Shown here in pieces: positions 13,701-27,050 of a stretch of 64,000 nucleotides of DNA. The position numbers and the translations under genes were made by a program. The stretch lies in assembly GCF_051401765.1 (NCBI RefSeq), contig NW_027480534.1, forward strand, positions 744,001-808,000, in the 5' to 3' direction. A model generated the notes under the pieces. It was not told the origin of the DNA and did no database searches. It saw only the letters and a program-made list of their open reading frames with translations. This DNA is from Calliopsis andreniformis (taxonomy: Eukaryota > Arthropoda > Insecta > Hymenoptera > Andrenidae). Position 1 is the first letter of the stretch; each line of letters opens with the position of its first letter.

Positions 13701-14488
13701 GAGGCTTGAAGATTGAGTATTGAAGATTGTGGATTCATTACTGAGGATTGAGGACTGAGGATTGAGGGTTGAGGATTGAGGATTGAAGATTGAGTATTGA
13801 GGATTGAAGATTGAGTATTGAGGACTGAAGATTGAGGATTGAGGATTGAGGACTGAGCATTGAGGATTGAAGATTTAGGATTGGGGATGGAGGATTGACG
13901 ATTGTGGATTGAGTATTGAGGATTGAGGATTGAGGATTGCTGGTTGAGGATTGAGGACTGATGATTGAATATTGAGGATTGAGGATTGAGGATTGAGGAT
14001 CGAGGATTGAAGATTGAATATTGAGTATTGAGGATTGAAGGTTGAGGATTGAGGATTGAGGATTGAGGATTGAAGATTGAGGATTGAGGATTGAGGATTG
14101 AGGATTGAGGACAGAGGTTTGAGGATTGAAGATTGAGGATTGGGGATTGAAGATTGACGATTGAGGATTGAGTATTGAGGAGTGAGAATTGAGGATTGAG
14201 GATTGAAGATTGAGGATTGAAGCTTGTAGATTGAGTATTGGTGATTGAAGATTGAGGATTGAGGATTGAGTGTTGAAGATTGAGGATTGGGGACGGAGTG
14301 TTGAGGGTTGAGTGATGAGAATTGATGTTTGTGGATAGAGATTTGAAGATTGCAGATTGAGTATTGAGTATTGAAAACTGTGAATTGAGGATATTCTATA
14401 GAGGATTGAGGAATGACAACTGATTGTTGAGGACTGAGGGCTGAAGATTGAGGATTCAGGATTGAGGATTCAGAATTGAGGTTTGAGG
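10780..14488 (+). repeat. Tandem array of a 1,391-bp higher-order unit, about 2.7 copies
   Basis: B2 modules at 11542, 12933 and 14324, D tags at 12345 and 13736, and the marker CTAGGGTTGG near 10,874, 12,171 and 13,562 give the unit. Copies 2 and 3 are exactly 1,391 bp apart. Copy 1 is 1,293 bp (D tags 11052 to 12345), short by 98 bp, which is exactly 14 units; the missing segment is the part with GGACTGATGATTGAATATTG found near 12,565 and 13,956. The segments 11688-12347 and 13079-13738 look identical when translated. Copy 3 is cut near 14,488, where it joins sequence like 25.8 kb. Confidence 0.87.
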
Positions 14489-15649
14489 ACTGAGGATTGA
14501 GGATTGAAGATTGAGTATTGAGGATTGATGATTGAAGGTTGAGGATAGAGGATTGAGTATTGAGGATTGAGGATGAGGGCTGAGGGTTGAGGATTGAGGT
14601 TTGAGGACTGAGGACTGAGGATTGAGGATTGAGAATTGACGATTGAAGATTGAGGATTGAGGATTGAGGTTCGTGGATTGAGGACGAGGACTGAGGGCTG
14701 AATATTGATGTTTGAGGTCTCAGGATTGAGGATTGAGGATTGAGGGTTGAGAATGGAGGATTGAGGATTGAGGATTGAAGATTGAGGATTGGGTACTGAG
14801 GATTGAAGAATGAGAATTGAGGATTGAGGATTGAGGATTGAGGATTGAGGATTGAGGATTGAGGATTGAGGATTGAGGATTGAAGATTGAAGATTGGGTA
14901 TTGCGGATTGAACATTGAGGATTGAGGATTGAGGGTTGAGGATTGAGGATTGAGGACTGAAGATTGAATATTGATGACTGAAGATTGAGGATTGAGGATA
15001 GATTGTTGTGGATTGAGGACGAGGACTGAGGGTTGAGTATTGATGTCTGAGGTCTGAGGACTGAGGATTGGGGATTGAGAATTGAGGATTGAGGATTGAG
15101 GATTGAAGATTGAGGATTGGGTATTGAGGATTGAAGAAGGAGGATTGAGGATTGAGGATTGAGGATTTTGGATTGAAGACTGAGTATTGAGGATTGAAGA
15201 TTGAGGATTGAGGATTGAGGATTGAGGATTGAGGATCGAGGATTGAAGATTGAAGATTGAGTATTGAGGATTGAAGGTTGGGGATTGAGGATTGAGGATT
15301 GAGGATTGAAGATTGAGGATTGGGGATTGAGGATTGACGATAGAGCGTTGAGTATTGAGGATTGAGAATTGAGAATTGATTATCGAAGATTGAGTATTGA
15401 TGATTGAAGATTGATGATTGAGGATTGGGTATTGAGGCCTGAGGATGAGGGCTGAGGGCTGAGGATTGAGGTTTGAGGACTGAGGATTGAGGATTGAGGA
15501 TTGAGGATTGTGGATTGAGAATTGAGGATTGATTATTGAAGATTGAGTATTGAGGATTGAATATTGGGAATTGAGGATTGAGTATTGAGGACTGAGGATG
15601 AGGGCTGAGGGTTGAGGATTGAGGTTTGAGGACAGAGGACTGAGGATTG
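14489..15649 (+). repeat. Mosaic stretch sharing a block with 25.8-26.4 kb
   Basis: About 14,480-15,060 matches about 25,800-26,380 at a spacing near 11,320 bp (GATGATTGAAGG at 14527 and 25847; GATAGATTGTTGTGG and GAGGTCTGAGGACTGAGG follow in both). In the 25 kb region this block follows a B3 module, but here it follows a B2 module, so the junction near 14,488 is a recombinant join. The remainder is ordinary variant satellite. Confidence 0.7.
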
Positions 15650-16750
15650 AGGTTTGAGGATTGAGGATTGAGGATTGAGGACTGAGGATTGAGGATTGGG
15701 TATTGAGGATTGAAGAATGAGGATTGAGGATTGAGGATTGCTGGTTGAGGATTGAAGATTGAGGATTGAGGATTGAGGATTGAGGATCTAGGATTGGAGA
15801 TTGATTATTGAGGATCGAGGATTGGGGATTGAGGATTGAGGGTTGAGAATTGAGAATTGAGGATGAGGACTGAGGGTTGAGGATTGAGGTTTGAGGAACG
15901 AGGATTGAGGATTGAGGATTGAGGACTGAGGCTTGAAGATTGAGTATTGAAGATTGTGGATTCATTACTGAGGATTGAGGATTGAGGATTGAGGGTTGAG
16001 GATTGAGGATTGAAGATTGAGCATTGAGGATTGAAGATTGAGTATTGAGGACTGAAGATTGAGGATTGAGGATTGAGGACTGAGCATTGAGGATTGAAGA
16101 TTTAGGATTGGGGATGGAGGATTGACGATTGTGGATTGAGTATTGAGGATTGAGAATTGAGGATTGCAGATTGAGTGTTGAGTATTGAAGGCTGAGGGTT
16201 GAGGATTGAGCATTGAGGATTGAGGATTGAAGATTGAGGATTGACGATTGAGTATTGAGGCCTGAGGACTGAGGATTGAGGATTGAGGATTGAGAATTGA
16301 GGATTGATTATTGAAGATTGAGTATTGAGGATTGAAGATTGAGAATTGAGGATTGAGTATTAAGGACTGAGGATGAGGGCTGAGGGTTGAGGATTGAGGT
16401 TTGAGGACAGAGGACTGAGGATTGAGGTTTGAGGATTGAGGATTGAGGATTGAGGACTGAGGATTGAGGATTGGGTATTGAGGATTGAAGAATGAGGATT
16501 GAGGATTGAGGATTGCTGGTTGAGGATTGAAGATTGAGGATTGAGAATTGAGGATTGAGGATCTAGGATTGGAGATTGATTATTGAAGATATAGGATTGG
16601 GGATAGAGGATTGACGATTGTGGATTGAGTATTGAGGATTGAGAATTGAGGATTGCAGATTGAGTGTTGAGGATTGAAGGCTGAGGGTTGAGGATTGAGC
16701 ATTGAGGATTGAGGATTGAGGATTGAGGATTGAGGATTGAAGATTGTGTA
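15650..16750 (+). repeat. Block shared with 44,066-45,166, copy 1
   Basis: Matches at a spacing of 28,416 bp: D tags 15963 and 44379, and ATAGGATTGG at 16591 and 45007. The pair shares GAGCATTGAGG near 16,020 and 44,436 in place of the usual GAGTATTGAGG. The match fades near 16,750, where this copy has GTGTATTCAGG and the partner GTGTATTGAGG. Confidence 0.78.
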
Positions 16751-17880
16751 TTCAGGATTGAAGATTGAGGATTGAGGATTGAGGATTGAAGATTGAGGAT
16801 TGGGTATTGCGGATTGAACATTGAGGATTGAGGATTGAGGGTTGAGGATTGAGGATTGAGGACTGATGATTGAATATTGAGGATTGAGGATTGAGGATTG
16901 AGGATCGAGGATTGAAGATTGAAGATTGAGTATTGAGGATTGAAGGTTGAGGATTGAGGATTGAGGATTAAGGATTGAGGATTGGGGATTGAGGATCTAG
17001 GAATGGAGATTGATTATTGAGGATTGAAGATTGAGGATTGGGGATTGAGTATTGAGAGTTGAGAATTGAGGATGAGGACTGAGGTTTGAAGATTGAGGTT
17101 TGAGGAATGAGGATTGAGGATTGAGGATTGAGGATGGAGGATTGAGGATTGAGGATTGGGTATTGAAGATTGAGTATTCATGACTGAGGTTTGAGGATTG
17201 AGGATTGAGGATTGAGGATTGAGGATTGATGATTGAGTATTGAGGATTGAAGGTTAAGGATTGAGGATTGAGTATTGAGGATGGAGGATGAGGCCTACGG
17301 GTTGAGGATTGAGGATTGAAGATTGAAGATTGAGGATTGGGGACTGAGGATTGAAGACTGAGTATTGAGGATTTAGGATTGAGGATTGAGGATTGAAGAT
17401 TGTGTATTCAGGATTGAAGATTGAGGATTGAGGATTGAAGATTGAGGATTGGGTATTGCGGATTGAACATTGAGGATTGAGGATTGATGATTGAGGGTTG
17501 AGGATTGAGGATTGAGGATTGAAGATTGAGTATCGATGACTGAGTATTGCGGGTTGAGTATTGAGGACGAGAACTGACGGTTGAGGATTGAGGTTTGAGG
17601 ATTGAGGATTTAGGATAGAGGACTGAGGATTGAGCATTGAGGATTGAAGATTAAGGACTGGGGATTGAGGGATGAAGATTGAGGATTAAGGATTGAGGAT
17701 TGGCGATTGAGGATTTAGGATTGGAGATTGGTTATTGAGGATTGGAGATTGAGGATTGAGGATTGAGGATTGTGAATTGAGAATTGAGGATTCAGTATTG
17801 GGGATTCAGGGTTGAGGTTTGAGGACTGAGGATTGAGGATTGAGGGCTGAGGATTCAGGATTGAGGATTGAAGATTGAGG
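16751..17880 (+). repeat. Mosaic satellite stretch, loosely collinear with 45.2-46.7 kb
   Basis: Shared landmarks include GATTGAACATTGAGG near 16,816 and 45,383 followed by a GAATATTGAGG segment. Order is kept but insertions and deletions are frequent. The 17.2-17.9 kb part holds several uncommon units (GGCCTACGGG, GACGAGAACTGACGG). No gene is seen. Confidence 0.6.
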
Positions 17881-18364
17881 ATTGGGTATTGAGGATAGAA
17901 CATTGAGGATTGAGGATTGAGGATTGAGGATTGGGGATCGAGAATTGAGGATTGAGGATTGAGTATTGAGTATTGAAGATTGAGTATTGAGGATTGAAGA
18001 TTGAGTGTTGAGGATTGAGGATTAAGGACTGAGGATCGAGGATTGAAGATTGAGGATTGGGGCTTGAGGATTGACGATTGAGTATTGAGGATTGAGGATT
18101 GAGAATTGAGGATTGAGGATTGAAGATTGAGTATTGAGGATTGAAGATTGAGGATTGAGGATTGGGTATTGAGGATAGAACATTGAGGATTGAGGATTGA
18201 GGTTTGAGGGTTGAGGATTGAGGATTCAAGATTGGATATTGATGATTGAAGGTTGAGGATTGAGGATTGAGGGTTGCGGAATGAGGACGAGGACTGAGGG
18301 TTGAGTATTGATGTTTGAGGTCTGAGGATTGAGGATTGGGGATCGAGAATTGAGGATTGAGGAT
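17881..18364 (+). repeat. Block shared with 46,667-47,150, copy 1
   Basis: Spacing is 28,786 bp: ATTAAGGACT at 18021 and 46807, and AAGATTGGATATTGATG near 18,229 and 47,015. GGATAGAACATTGAGG and GGGGATCGAGAATTG occur in order in both. The block also resembles 34.08-34.26 and 35.51-35.69 kb. Confidence 0.78.
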
Positions 18365-19255
18365 TGTGAATTGGGGATTGAGGATTGCTGGTTGAGGATT
18401 GAAGATTGAGGATTGAGGATTGAGGATTGAGGATCTATGATTGGAGATTGATTATTGAGGATTGAGGATTGGGGATTGAGGATTGAGGGTTGGGAATTGA
18501 GAATTGAGGATGAGGACTGAGGGTTGAGGATTGAGATTTGAGGAACGAGGACTGAGGATTGAGGATTGAGGACTGAGGCTTGAAGATTGAGTATTGAAGA
18601 TTGTGGATTCATTACTGAGGATTGAGGATTGAGGATTGAGGGTTGAGGATTGAGATCGAAGATTGAGTATTGAGGATTGAAGATTGAGTATTGAGGACTG
18701 AAGATTGAGGATTGAGGATTGAGGACTGAGGATTGAGGGTTGAAGATTTAGGATTGGGGATGGAGGATTGCCGATTGTGGATTGAGTATTGAGGATTGAG
18801 AATTCAGGATTGCAGATTGAGTGTTGAGGATTGAAGGCTGAGGGTTGAGGATTGAGCATTGAGGATTGAGGATGGAGGATTGAGGATTGAAGATTGTGTA
18901 TTGAGGATTGAAGACTGAGGATTGAGTATTGAGGATTGAGGATTGAGGACTGAGGATTGAAGATTGAGTATTGAGGATTGAAGATTGAGGATTGGGGACT
19001 GAGTATTGAGGATTGAGGATTGAAGATTTAGGATTGAGTATTGAGGATGAGGGCTGAGGGTTGACGATTGAGGTTTGAGGACTGAGGGCTGAGGATTGAG
19101 GATTGAGAATTGAGGATTGAGGATTGAGGATTGAAGATTGAGGATTGGGTATGGAGGATTGAAGAATGAGGATTGAGGAATGAGGATTGAGGATTGAGGA
19201 TTCAAAATTGTGTATTGAGGGTTGAAGCCAGACGATTGAGGATTGAGGATTGAGG
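18301..19255 (+). repeat. Block shared with 33,032-33,986, copy 1
   Basis: Constant spacing of 14,731 bp: TTGAGTATTGATGTTTGAGG at 18301 and 33032, D tags 18610 and 33341, and TTCAAAATTG of the E-tag block at 19201 and 33932. It ends just after the E tag, near 19,255, where this copy goes on to GGACTGAGGATGGAGG and the B1 module at 19399. Confidence 0.85.
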
Positions 19256-20930
19256 ATTGAGGACTGAGGATGGAGGATTGAAGATTGAGTATTGAGGATT
19301 GAAAATTGAGGACTGAGGATTGAGGATTGAGAATTGAGGATTGAGGATTGAAGATTGAGGATTGGGGACTGAGTGTTGAGGGATGAATGATGAGAATTGA
19401 TGTTTGTGGATAGAGATTTGAAGATTGCATATTGAGTATTGGGTGTTGAAAACTGTGAACTGATGATATCCTATTGAGGATTGAGAATTGACAACTGATT
19501 GTTGAGGACTGAGGCCTGAAGATTGAGGATACAGAATTGAGGATTCAGGTTTGAGGTTTGAGGACTGAGGATTGAGGATTGAGGATTGAGGATTGAGGAT
19601 TGAGGATTGTGGATTGAGGATTGAAGATTGAGTATTGAGGATTGAAGACTGAGGATTGAGGATTGAGGATTGAGGATTGAGGATTGAAGATTGAGGATTG
19701 GGGATTGAGGATTGACGATTGAGGATTGAGTATTGAGGATTGAGAGTTGAGGATTGATTATTGAAGATTGAGTATTGAGGATTGAAGATTGAGAATTGAG
19801 GATTGAGTATTGAGGACTGAGGATGAGGGCTGAGGGTTGAGGATTGAGGTTTGAGGATTGAGGATTGAGGATTGAGGATTGTGGATTGAGAATTGAGGAT
19901 TGATTATTGAAGATTGAGTATTGAGGATTGAATATTGAGAATTGAGGATTGAGTATTGAGGACTGAGGATGAGGGCTGAGGGTTGAGGATTGAGGTTTGA
20001 GGACAGAGGACTGAGGATTGAGGTTTGAGGATTGAGGATTGAGGATTGAGGACTGAGGATTGAGGATTGGGTATTGAGGATTGAAGAATGAGGATTGAGG
20101 ATTGAGGATTGCTGGTTGAGGATTGAAGATTGAGGATTGAGAATTGAGGATTGAGGATCTAGGATTGGAGATTGATTATTGAAGATATAGGATTGGGGAT
20201 TGAGGATTGAGGGTTGAGAATTGAGAATTGAGGATGAGGACTGAGGGTTGAGGATTGAGATTTGGGGAACGAGGATTGAGGATTGAGGATTGAGGACTGA
20301 GGCTTGACGATTGAGTATTGAAGATTGTGGATTCATTACTGAGGATTGAGGATTGAGGATTGAGGGTTGAGGATTGACGATCGAAGATTGAGTATTGAGG
20401 ATTGAAGATTGAGTATTGAGGACTGAAGATTGAGGATCGAGGATTGAGGACTGAGGATTGAGGATTGAAGATTTAGGATTGGGGATGGAGGATTGACGAT
20501 TGTGGATTGAGTATTGAGGATTGAGAATTGAGGATTGCAGATTGAGTGTTGAGGATTGAAGGCTGAGGGTTGAGGATTGAGCATTGAGGATTGAGGATGG
20601 AGGATTGAGGATTGAAGATTGTGTATTGAGGATTGGGTATGGAGGATTGAAGAATGAGGATTGAGGAATGAGGATTGAGGATTGAGGATTCAAAATTGTG
20701 TATTGAGGGTTGAAGCCAGACGATTGAGGATTGAGGATTGAGGATTGAGGACTGAGGATGGAGGATTGAAGATTGAGTATTGAGGACTGAAGATTGAGGA
20801 CTGAGGATTGAGGATTGAGGATTGAGGATTGAGGATTGAAGATTGAGGATTGGGGACTGAGTGTTGAGGGATGAATGATGAGAATTGATGTTTGTGGATA
20901 GAGATTTGAAGATTGCATATTGGGTATTGG
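19256..20930 (+). repeat. Tandem pair copy a, with a 237-bp deletion
   Basis: Contains B1 modules at 19399 and 20887, a D tag at 20334 and an E tag near 20,710. It matches the next copy at a spacing of 1,495 bp (D tags 20334 and 21829) that rises to 1,732 bp (GGGTATGG at 20635 and 22367; B1 modules 20887 and 22619). The 237-bp difference is 33 heptamers plus one 6-base unit (the GATGAG found in the missing segment near 22,265). Confidence 0.82.
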
Positions 20931-22660
20931 GTGTTGAAAACTGTGAACTGATGATATTCTATTGAGGATTGGGAATTGACAACTGATTGTTGAGGACTGA
21001 GGCCTGAAGATTGAGGATACAGAATTGAGGATTCAGGTTTGAGGTTTGAGGTTTGAGGACTGAGGATTGAGGATTGAGGATTGAGGATTGAGGATTGAGG
21101 ATTGTGGATTGAGGATTGAAGATTGAGTATTGAGGATTGAAGACTGAGGATTGAGGATTGAGGATTGAGGATTGAGGATTGAAGATTGAGGATTGGGGAT
21201 TGAGGATTGACGATTGAGGATTGAGTATTGAGGATTGAGAGTTGAGGATTGATTATTGAAGATTGAGTATTGAGGATTGAAGATTGAGAATTGAGGATTG
21301 AGTATTGAGGACTGAGGATGAGGGCTGAGGGTTGAGGATTGAGGTTTGAGGATTGAGGATTGAGGATTGAGGATTGTGGATTGAGAATTGAGGATTGATT
21401 ATTGAAGATTGAGTATTGAGGATTGAATATTGAGAATTGAGGATTGAGTATTGAGGACTGAGGATGAGGGCTGAGGGTTGAGGATTGAGGTTTGAGGACA
21501 GAGGACTGAGGATTGAGGTTTGAGGATTGAGGATTGAGGATTGAGGACTGAGGATTGAGGATTGGGTATTGAGGATTGAAGAATGAGGATTGAGGATTGA
21601 GGATTGCTGGTTGAGGATTGAAGATTGAGGATTGAGAATTGAGGATTGAGGATCTAGGATTGGAGATTGATTATTGAAGATATAGGATTGGGGATTGAGG
21701 ATTGAGGGTTGAGAATTGAGAATTGAGGATGAGGACTGAGGGTTGAGGATTGAGATTTGAGGAACGAGGATTGAGGATTGAGGATTGAGGACTGAGGCTT
21801 GACGATTGAGTATTGAAGATTGTGGATTCATTACTGAGGATTGAGGATTGAGGATTGAGGGTTGAGGATTGACGATCGAAGATTGAGTATTGAGGATTGA
21901 AGATTGAGTATTGAGGACTGAAGATTGAGGATCGAGGATTGAGGACTGAGGATTGAGGATTGAAGATTTAGGATTGGGGATGGAGGATTGACGATTGTGG
22001 ATTGAGTATTGAGGATTGAGAATTGAGGATTGCAGATTGAGTGTTGAGGATTGAAGGCTGAGGGTTGAGGATTGAGCATTGAGGATTGAGGACGGAGGAT
22101 TGAGGATTGAAGATTGTGTATTGAGGATTGAAGACTGAGGATTGAGTATTGAGGATTGAGGATTGAGGACTGAGGATTGAAGATTGAGTATTGAGGATTG
22201 AAGATTGAGGATTGGGGATTGAGTATTGAGGATTGAGGATTGAAGATTTAGGATTGAGTATTGAGGATGAGGGCTGAGGGTTGACGATTGAGGTTTGAGG
22301 ACTGAGGGCTGAGGATTGAGGATTGAGAATTGATGATTGAGGATTGAGGATTGAAGATTGAGGATTGGGTATGGAGGATTGGAGAATGAGGATTGAGGAA
22401 TGAGGATTGAGGATTGAGGATTCAAAATTGTGTATTGAGGGTTGAAGCCAGACGATTGAGGATTGAGGATTGAGGATTGAGGACTGAGGATGGAGGATTG
22501 AAGATTGAGTATTGAGGATTGAAGATTGAGGACTGAGGATTGAGGATTGAGGATTGAGGATTGAGGATTGAAGATTGAGGATTGGGGACTGAGCGTTGAG
22601 GGATGAATGATGAGAATTGATGTTTGTGGATAGAGATTTGAAGATTGCATATTGAGTATT
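20931..22660 (+). repeat. Tandem pair copy b (full length)
   Basis: This is the undeleted version, with D tag 21829, E tag near 22,445 and B1 module 22619. It matches 36.7-38.4 kb at a spacing of 15,771 bp (D 21829/37600; B1 22619/38390), and that block carries the same GGGACTGAGCGTTGAGGG just before the B1 module. A single extra heptamer, GAGGTTT, near 21,045 changes the spacing from 15,778 to 15,771 bp. Confidence 0.82.
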
Positions 22661-25600
22661 GGGTGTTGAAAACTGTGAACTGATGATATTCTATTGAGGA
22701 TTGTGAATTGACAACTGATTGTTGAGGACTGAGGCCTGAAGATTGAGGATACAGAATTGAGGATTCAGGTTTGAGGTTTGAGGACTGAGGATTGAGGATT
22801 GAGGATTGAGGATTGAGGATTGAGGATTGAGGGTTGAGGATTGAGGATTGAGGATTGAGGATTGAGTATTGAGAATTGAGGATTGAGGATTGAGGATTGA
22901 AGATTGAGGATTGGGTGTTGAGGATTCAAGAATGAGGATTGAGTATTGAGGATTGAGGATTGAGGATTGAAGATTGAGTATTGAGGATTGAGTATTGAGG
23001 ATTGAGGATTGAAGATTGTGGATTGAGGATTGAGGATTGAGGATTGAGGATTGAAGATTGAGGATTGGGTGTTGAGGATTGAAGAATGAGTATTGAGGAT
23101 TGAGGATTGAGGATTGAGGATTGAAGACTGAGTATTGACGATTGAAGATTGAGGATTGAGGATTGAGGATTTAGGATTGAGGATTGTGGATTGAGGATTG
23201 AAGATTGAGTATTGAGGATTGAAGACTGAGGATTGAGGATTGAGGATTGAGGATTGAGGATTGAGGATTGAAGACTGAGGATTGGGGATTGAGGATTGAC
23301 GATTGAGGATTGAGTATTGAGGATTGAGAGTTGAGGATTGATTATTGAAGATTGAGTATTGAGGATTGAAGATTGAGAATTGAGGATTGAGTATTGAGGA
23401 CTGAGGATGAGGGCTGAGGGTTGAGGATTGAGGTTTGAGGACGGAGGACTGAGGATTGAGGTTTGAGGATTGAGGATTGAGGATTGAGGACTGAGGATTG
23501 AGGATTGTGTATTGCGGATTGAAGAATGAGGATTGAGGATTGAGGATTGCTGGTTGAGGATTGAAGATTGAGGATTGAGGATTGAGGATTGAGGATCTAG
23601 GATTGGAGATTGATTATTGTGGATTCAGGATTGGGGTTGAGGATTGAGGGTTGAGAATTGAGAATTGAGTATGAGGACTGAGGGTTGAGGATTGAGGTTT
23701 GAGGAACGAGGATTGAGGATTGAGGATTGAGGACTGAGGCTTGAAGATTGAGTATTGAAGATTGTGGATTCATTACTGAGGATTGAGGATTGAGGATTGA
23801 GGGTTGACGATTGAGGATTGAAGATTGAGTATTGAGGATTGAAGATTGAGTATTGTGGACTGAAGATTGAGGATTGAGGATTGAGGACTGAGGATTGAGG
23901 ATTGAAGATTTAGGATTGGGGATTGAGGATTGACGATTGTGGATCGAGTATTGAGGATTGAGAACTGAGGATTGCAGATTGAGTGTTGAGGATTGAAGGC
24001 TGAGAGTTGAGGATTGAGCATTGAGGATTGAGGATTGAGGATTGAGGATTGAAGATTGACGATTGAGGATTGAGTATTGAGGAGTGAGGATTGAGGATTG
24101 AGGATTGAAGATTGAGGATTGAAGCTTGAAGATTGAGTATTGGTGATTGAAGATTGAGGATTGAGGATTGAGTGTTGAAGATTGAGGATTGGGGACGGAG
24201 TGTTGAGGGTTAAGTGATGAGAATTGATGTTTGTGGATAGAGATTTGAAGATTGCAGATTGAGTATTGAGTATTGAAAACTGTGAATTGAGGATATTCTA
24301 TAGAGGATTGAGGAGTGACAACTGATTGTTGAGGACTGAGGGCTGAAGATTGAGGATTCAGGATTAAGGATTCAGAATTGAGGTTTGAGCACTGAGGATT
24401 GAGGATTGAAGATTGAGGATTGAGGATTGAGGTTCGTGGATTGAGGACGAGGACTGAGGGCTGAATATTGATGTTTGAGGTCTGAGGATTGAGGATTGAG
24501 GATTGAGGGTTGAGAATTGAGGATTGAGGATTGAGGATTGAAGATTGAGGATTGGGTACTGTGGATTGAAGAATGAGAATTGAGGATTGAGGATTGAACA
24601 TTGAGGATTGAAGATTGAGGATTGAGGATTGTGGTTCGTGGATTGAGGACGAGGACTGAGGGCTGAATATTGATGTTTGAGGTCTGAGGATTGAGGATTG
24701 AGGATTGAGGGTTGAGAATTGAGGATTGAGGATTGAGGATTGAAGCTTGAGGATTGGGTACTGAGGATTGAAGAATGAGAATTGAGGATTGAGGATTGAG
24801 GATTGAGGATTGAGGATTGAGGATTGAGGATTGAGGATTGAAGATTGAAGATTGGGTATTGCGGATTGAACATTGAGGATTGAGGATTGAGGGTTGAGGA
24901 TTAAGGATTGAGGACTGAAGATTGAATATTGATGACTGAAGATTGAGGATTGAGGATAGATTGTTGTGGATTGAGGACGAGGACTGAGGGTTGAGTATTG
25001 ATATTTTGAGGTCTGAAGATTGAGGATTGAGGATTGAGAATTCAGGATTGAGTATTGAGGATTGAAGATTGAGGATTGGGTATTGAGGATTGAGGAATGA
25101 GGATTGAGGATTGAGGATTGAGGATTTTGAATTGAAGACTGAGTATTGAGGATTGAAGATTGAGGATTGAGGATTGAGGATTGAGGATTGAGGATCGAGG
25201 ATTGAAGATTGAAGATTGAGTATCGAGGATTGAGGATTGAGGATTGAGGATAGAGGATACAGGTTTGAGAATTGAAGATTGAGGATTGAGAATTGTGGAT
25301 TGAGGATTGCGTATTGAGGATTGAAGATTGAATATTGATGATTCAAGATTGAGGATTGAGGGTTGAGGTTTGTGGATTGAGGACGAGGACTGAGGGTTGA
25401 ATATTGACGTTTGAGGTCTGAGAATTGAGGATTGAGGATTGAGGATTGAGAATTGAGGATTGAGGATTGAGGATTGAAGATTGAGGATTGGGTATTGAGG
25501 ATTGAAGAATGAGGACTGAGGATTGAGGATTGAGGATTGAGGATCGAGGATTGAAGATTCAGTATTGAGGATCGAAGATTGAGTATTGAGGATTCAGGAT

Positions 25601-27050
25601 TGAACATTGAGGACTGAGTGCTGAGGGTTGAGTGGTGAAAATTGATGTTTGTGGATACAGGTTGGATGATTGCAGATTGAGTATTGAGTATTGAAAGCTG
25701 TGAATTGAGGATACTCTATTGAGGATTGGGGAATGACAACTGATTGTTGAGGACTGAGGGCTGAAGATTGAGGATTCAGGATTGAGGATTCAGAATTGAG
25801 GTTTGAGGACTGAGGATTGAGGATTGAAGATTGAGTATTGAGGATTGATGATTGAAGGTTGAGGATAGAGGATTGAGTATTGAGGATTGAGGATGAGGGC
25901 TGAGGGTTGAGGATTGAGGATTGAGGACTGAGGACTGAGGATTGAGGATTGAGAATTGACGATTGAAGATTGAGGATTGAGGATTGAGGTTCGTGGATTG
26001 AGGACGAGGACTGAGGGCTGAATATTGATGTTTGAGGTCTGAGGATTGAGGATTGAGGATTGAGGGTTGAGAATGGAGGGTTGAGGATTGAGGATTGAAG
26101 ATTGAGGATTGGGTACTGAGGATTGAAGAATGAGAATTGAGGATTGAGGATTGAGGATCGAGGATTGAGGATTGAGGATTGAAGATTGAAGATTGGGTAT
26201 TGCGGATTGAACATTGAGGATTGAGGATTGAGCCTTGACGATTGAGGATTGAGGACTGAAGATTGAATATCGATGACTGAAGATTGAGGATTGAGGATAG
26301 ATTGTTGTGGATTGAGGACGAGGACTGAGGGTTGAGTATTGATGTTTGAGGTCTGAGGACTGAGGATTGAGGATTGAGAATTGAGTATTGAGGACTGAAG
26401 ATTGAGGATTGAGGATTGAGGACTGAGGATTGAGGATTGAAGATTTAGGATTGGGGATGGAGGATTGCCGATTGTGGATTGAGTATTGAGGATTGAGAAT
26501 TGAGGATTGCAGATTGAGTGTTGAGGATTGAAGGCTGAGGGTTGAGGATTGAGCATTGAGGATTGAGGATGGAGGATTGAGGATTGAAGGTTGTGTATTG
26601 AGGATTGAAGATTGAGGATTGGGGATTGAGTATTGAGGATTGAGGATTGAAGATTTAGGATTGAGTATTGAGGATGGGGGCTGAGGGTTGACGATTGAGG
26701 TTTGAGGACTGAGGGCTGAGGATTGAGGATTGAGAATTGAGGATTGAGGATTGAGGATTGAAGATTGAGGATTGGGTATGGAGGATTGAAGAATGAGGAT
26801 TGAGGAATGAGGATTGAGGATTGAGGATTCAAAATTGTGTATTGAGGGTTGAAGCCAGACGATTGAGGATTGAGGATTGAGGATTGAGGACTGAGGATGG
26901 AGGATTGAAGATTGAGTATTGAGGATTGAAGATTGAGGACTGAGGATTGAGGATTGAGGATTGAGGATTGAGGATTGAAGATTGAGGATTGGGGACTGAG
27001 TGTTGAGGGATGAATGATGAGAATTGATGTTTGTGGATAGAGATTTGAAG
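22510..27050 (+). repeat. Large higher-order block, copy a (order B1-B2-B3-B1)
   Basis: Modules are B1 22619, B2 24226, B3 25644 and B1 27026. Relative to copies b and c, about 475 bp is missing near 24,395-24,420, between the B2 tail and the GGTTCGTGG segment. After about 26,383 it departs from b and c and carries extra sequence with an E tag before the last B1 module. It matches copy b at a spacing of 5,916 bp on the left (D 23771/29687) and 6,391 bp on the right (B3 25644/32035). Confidence 0.82.
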
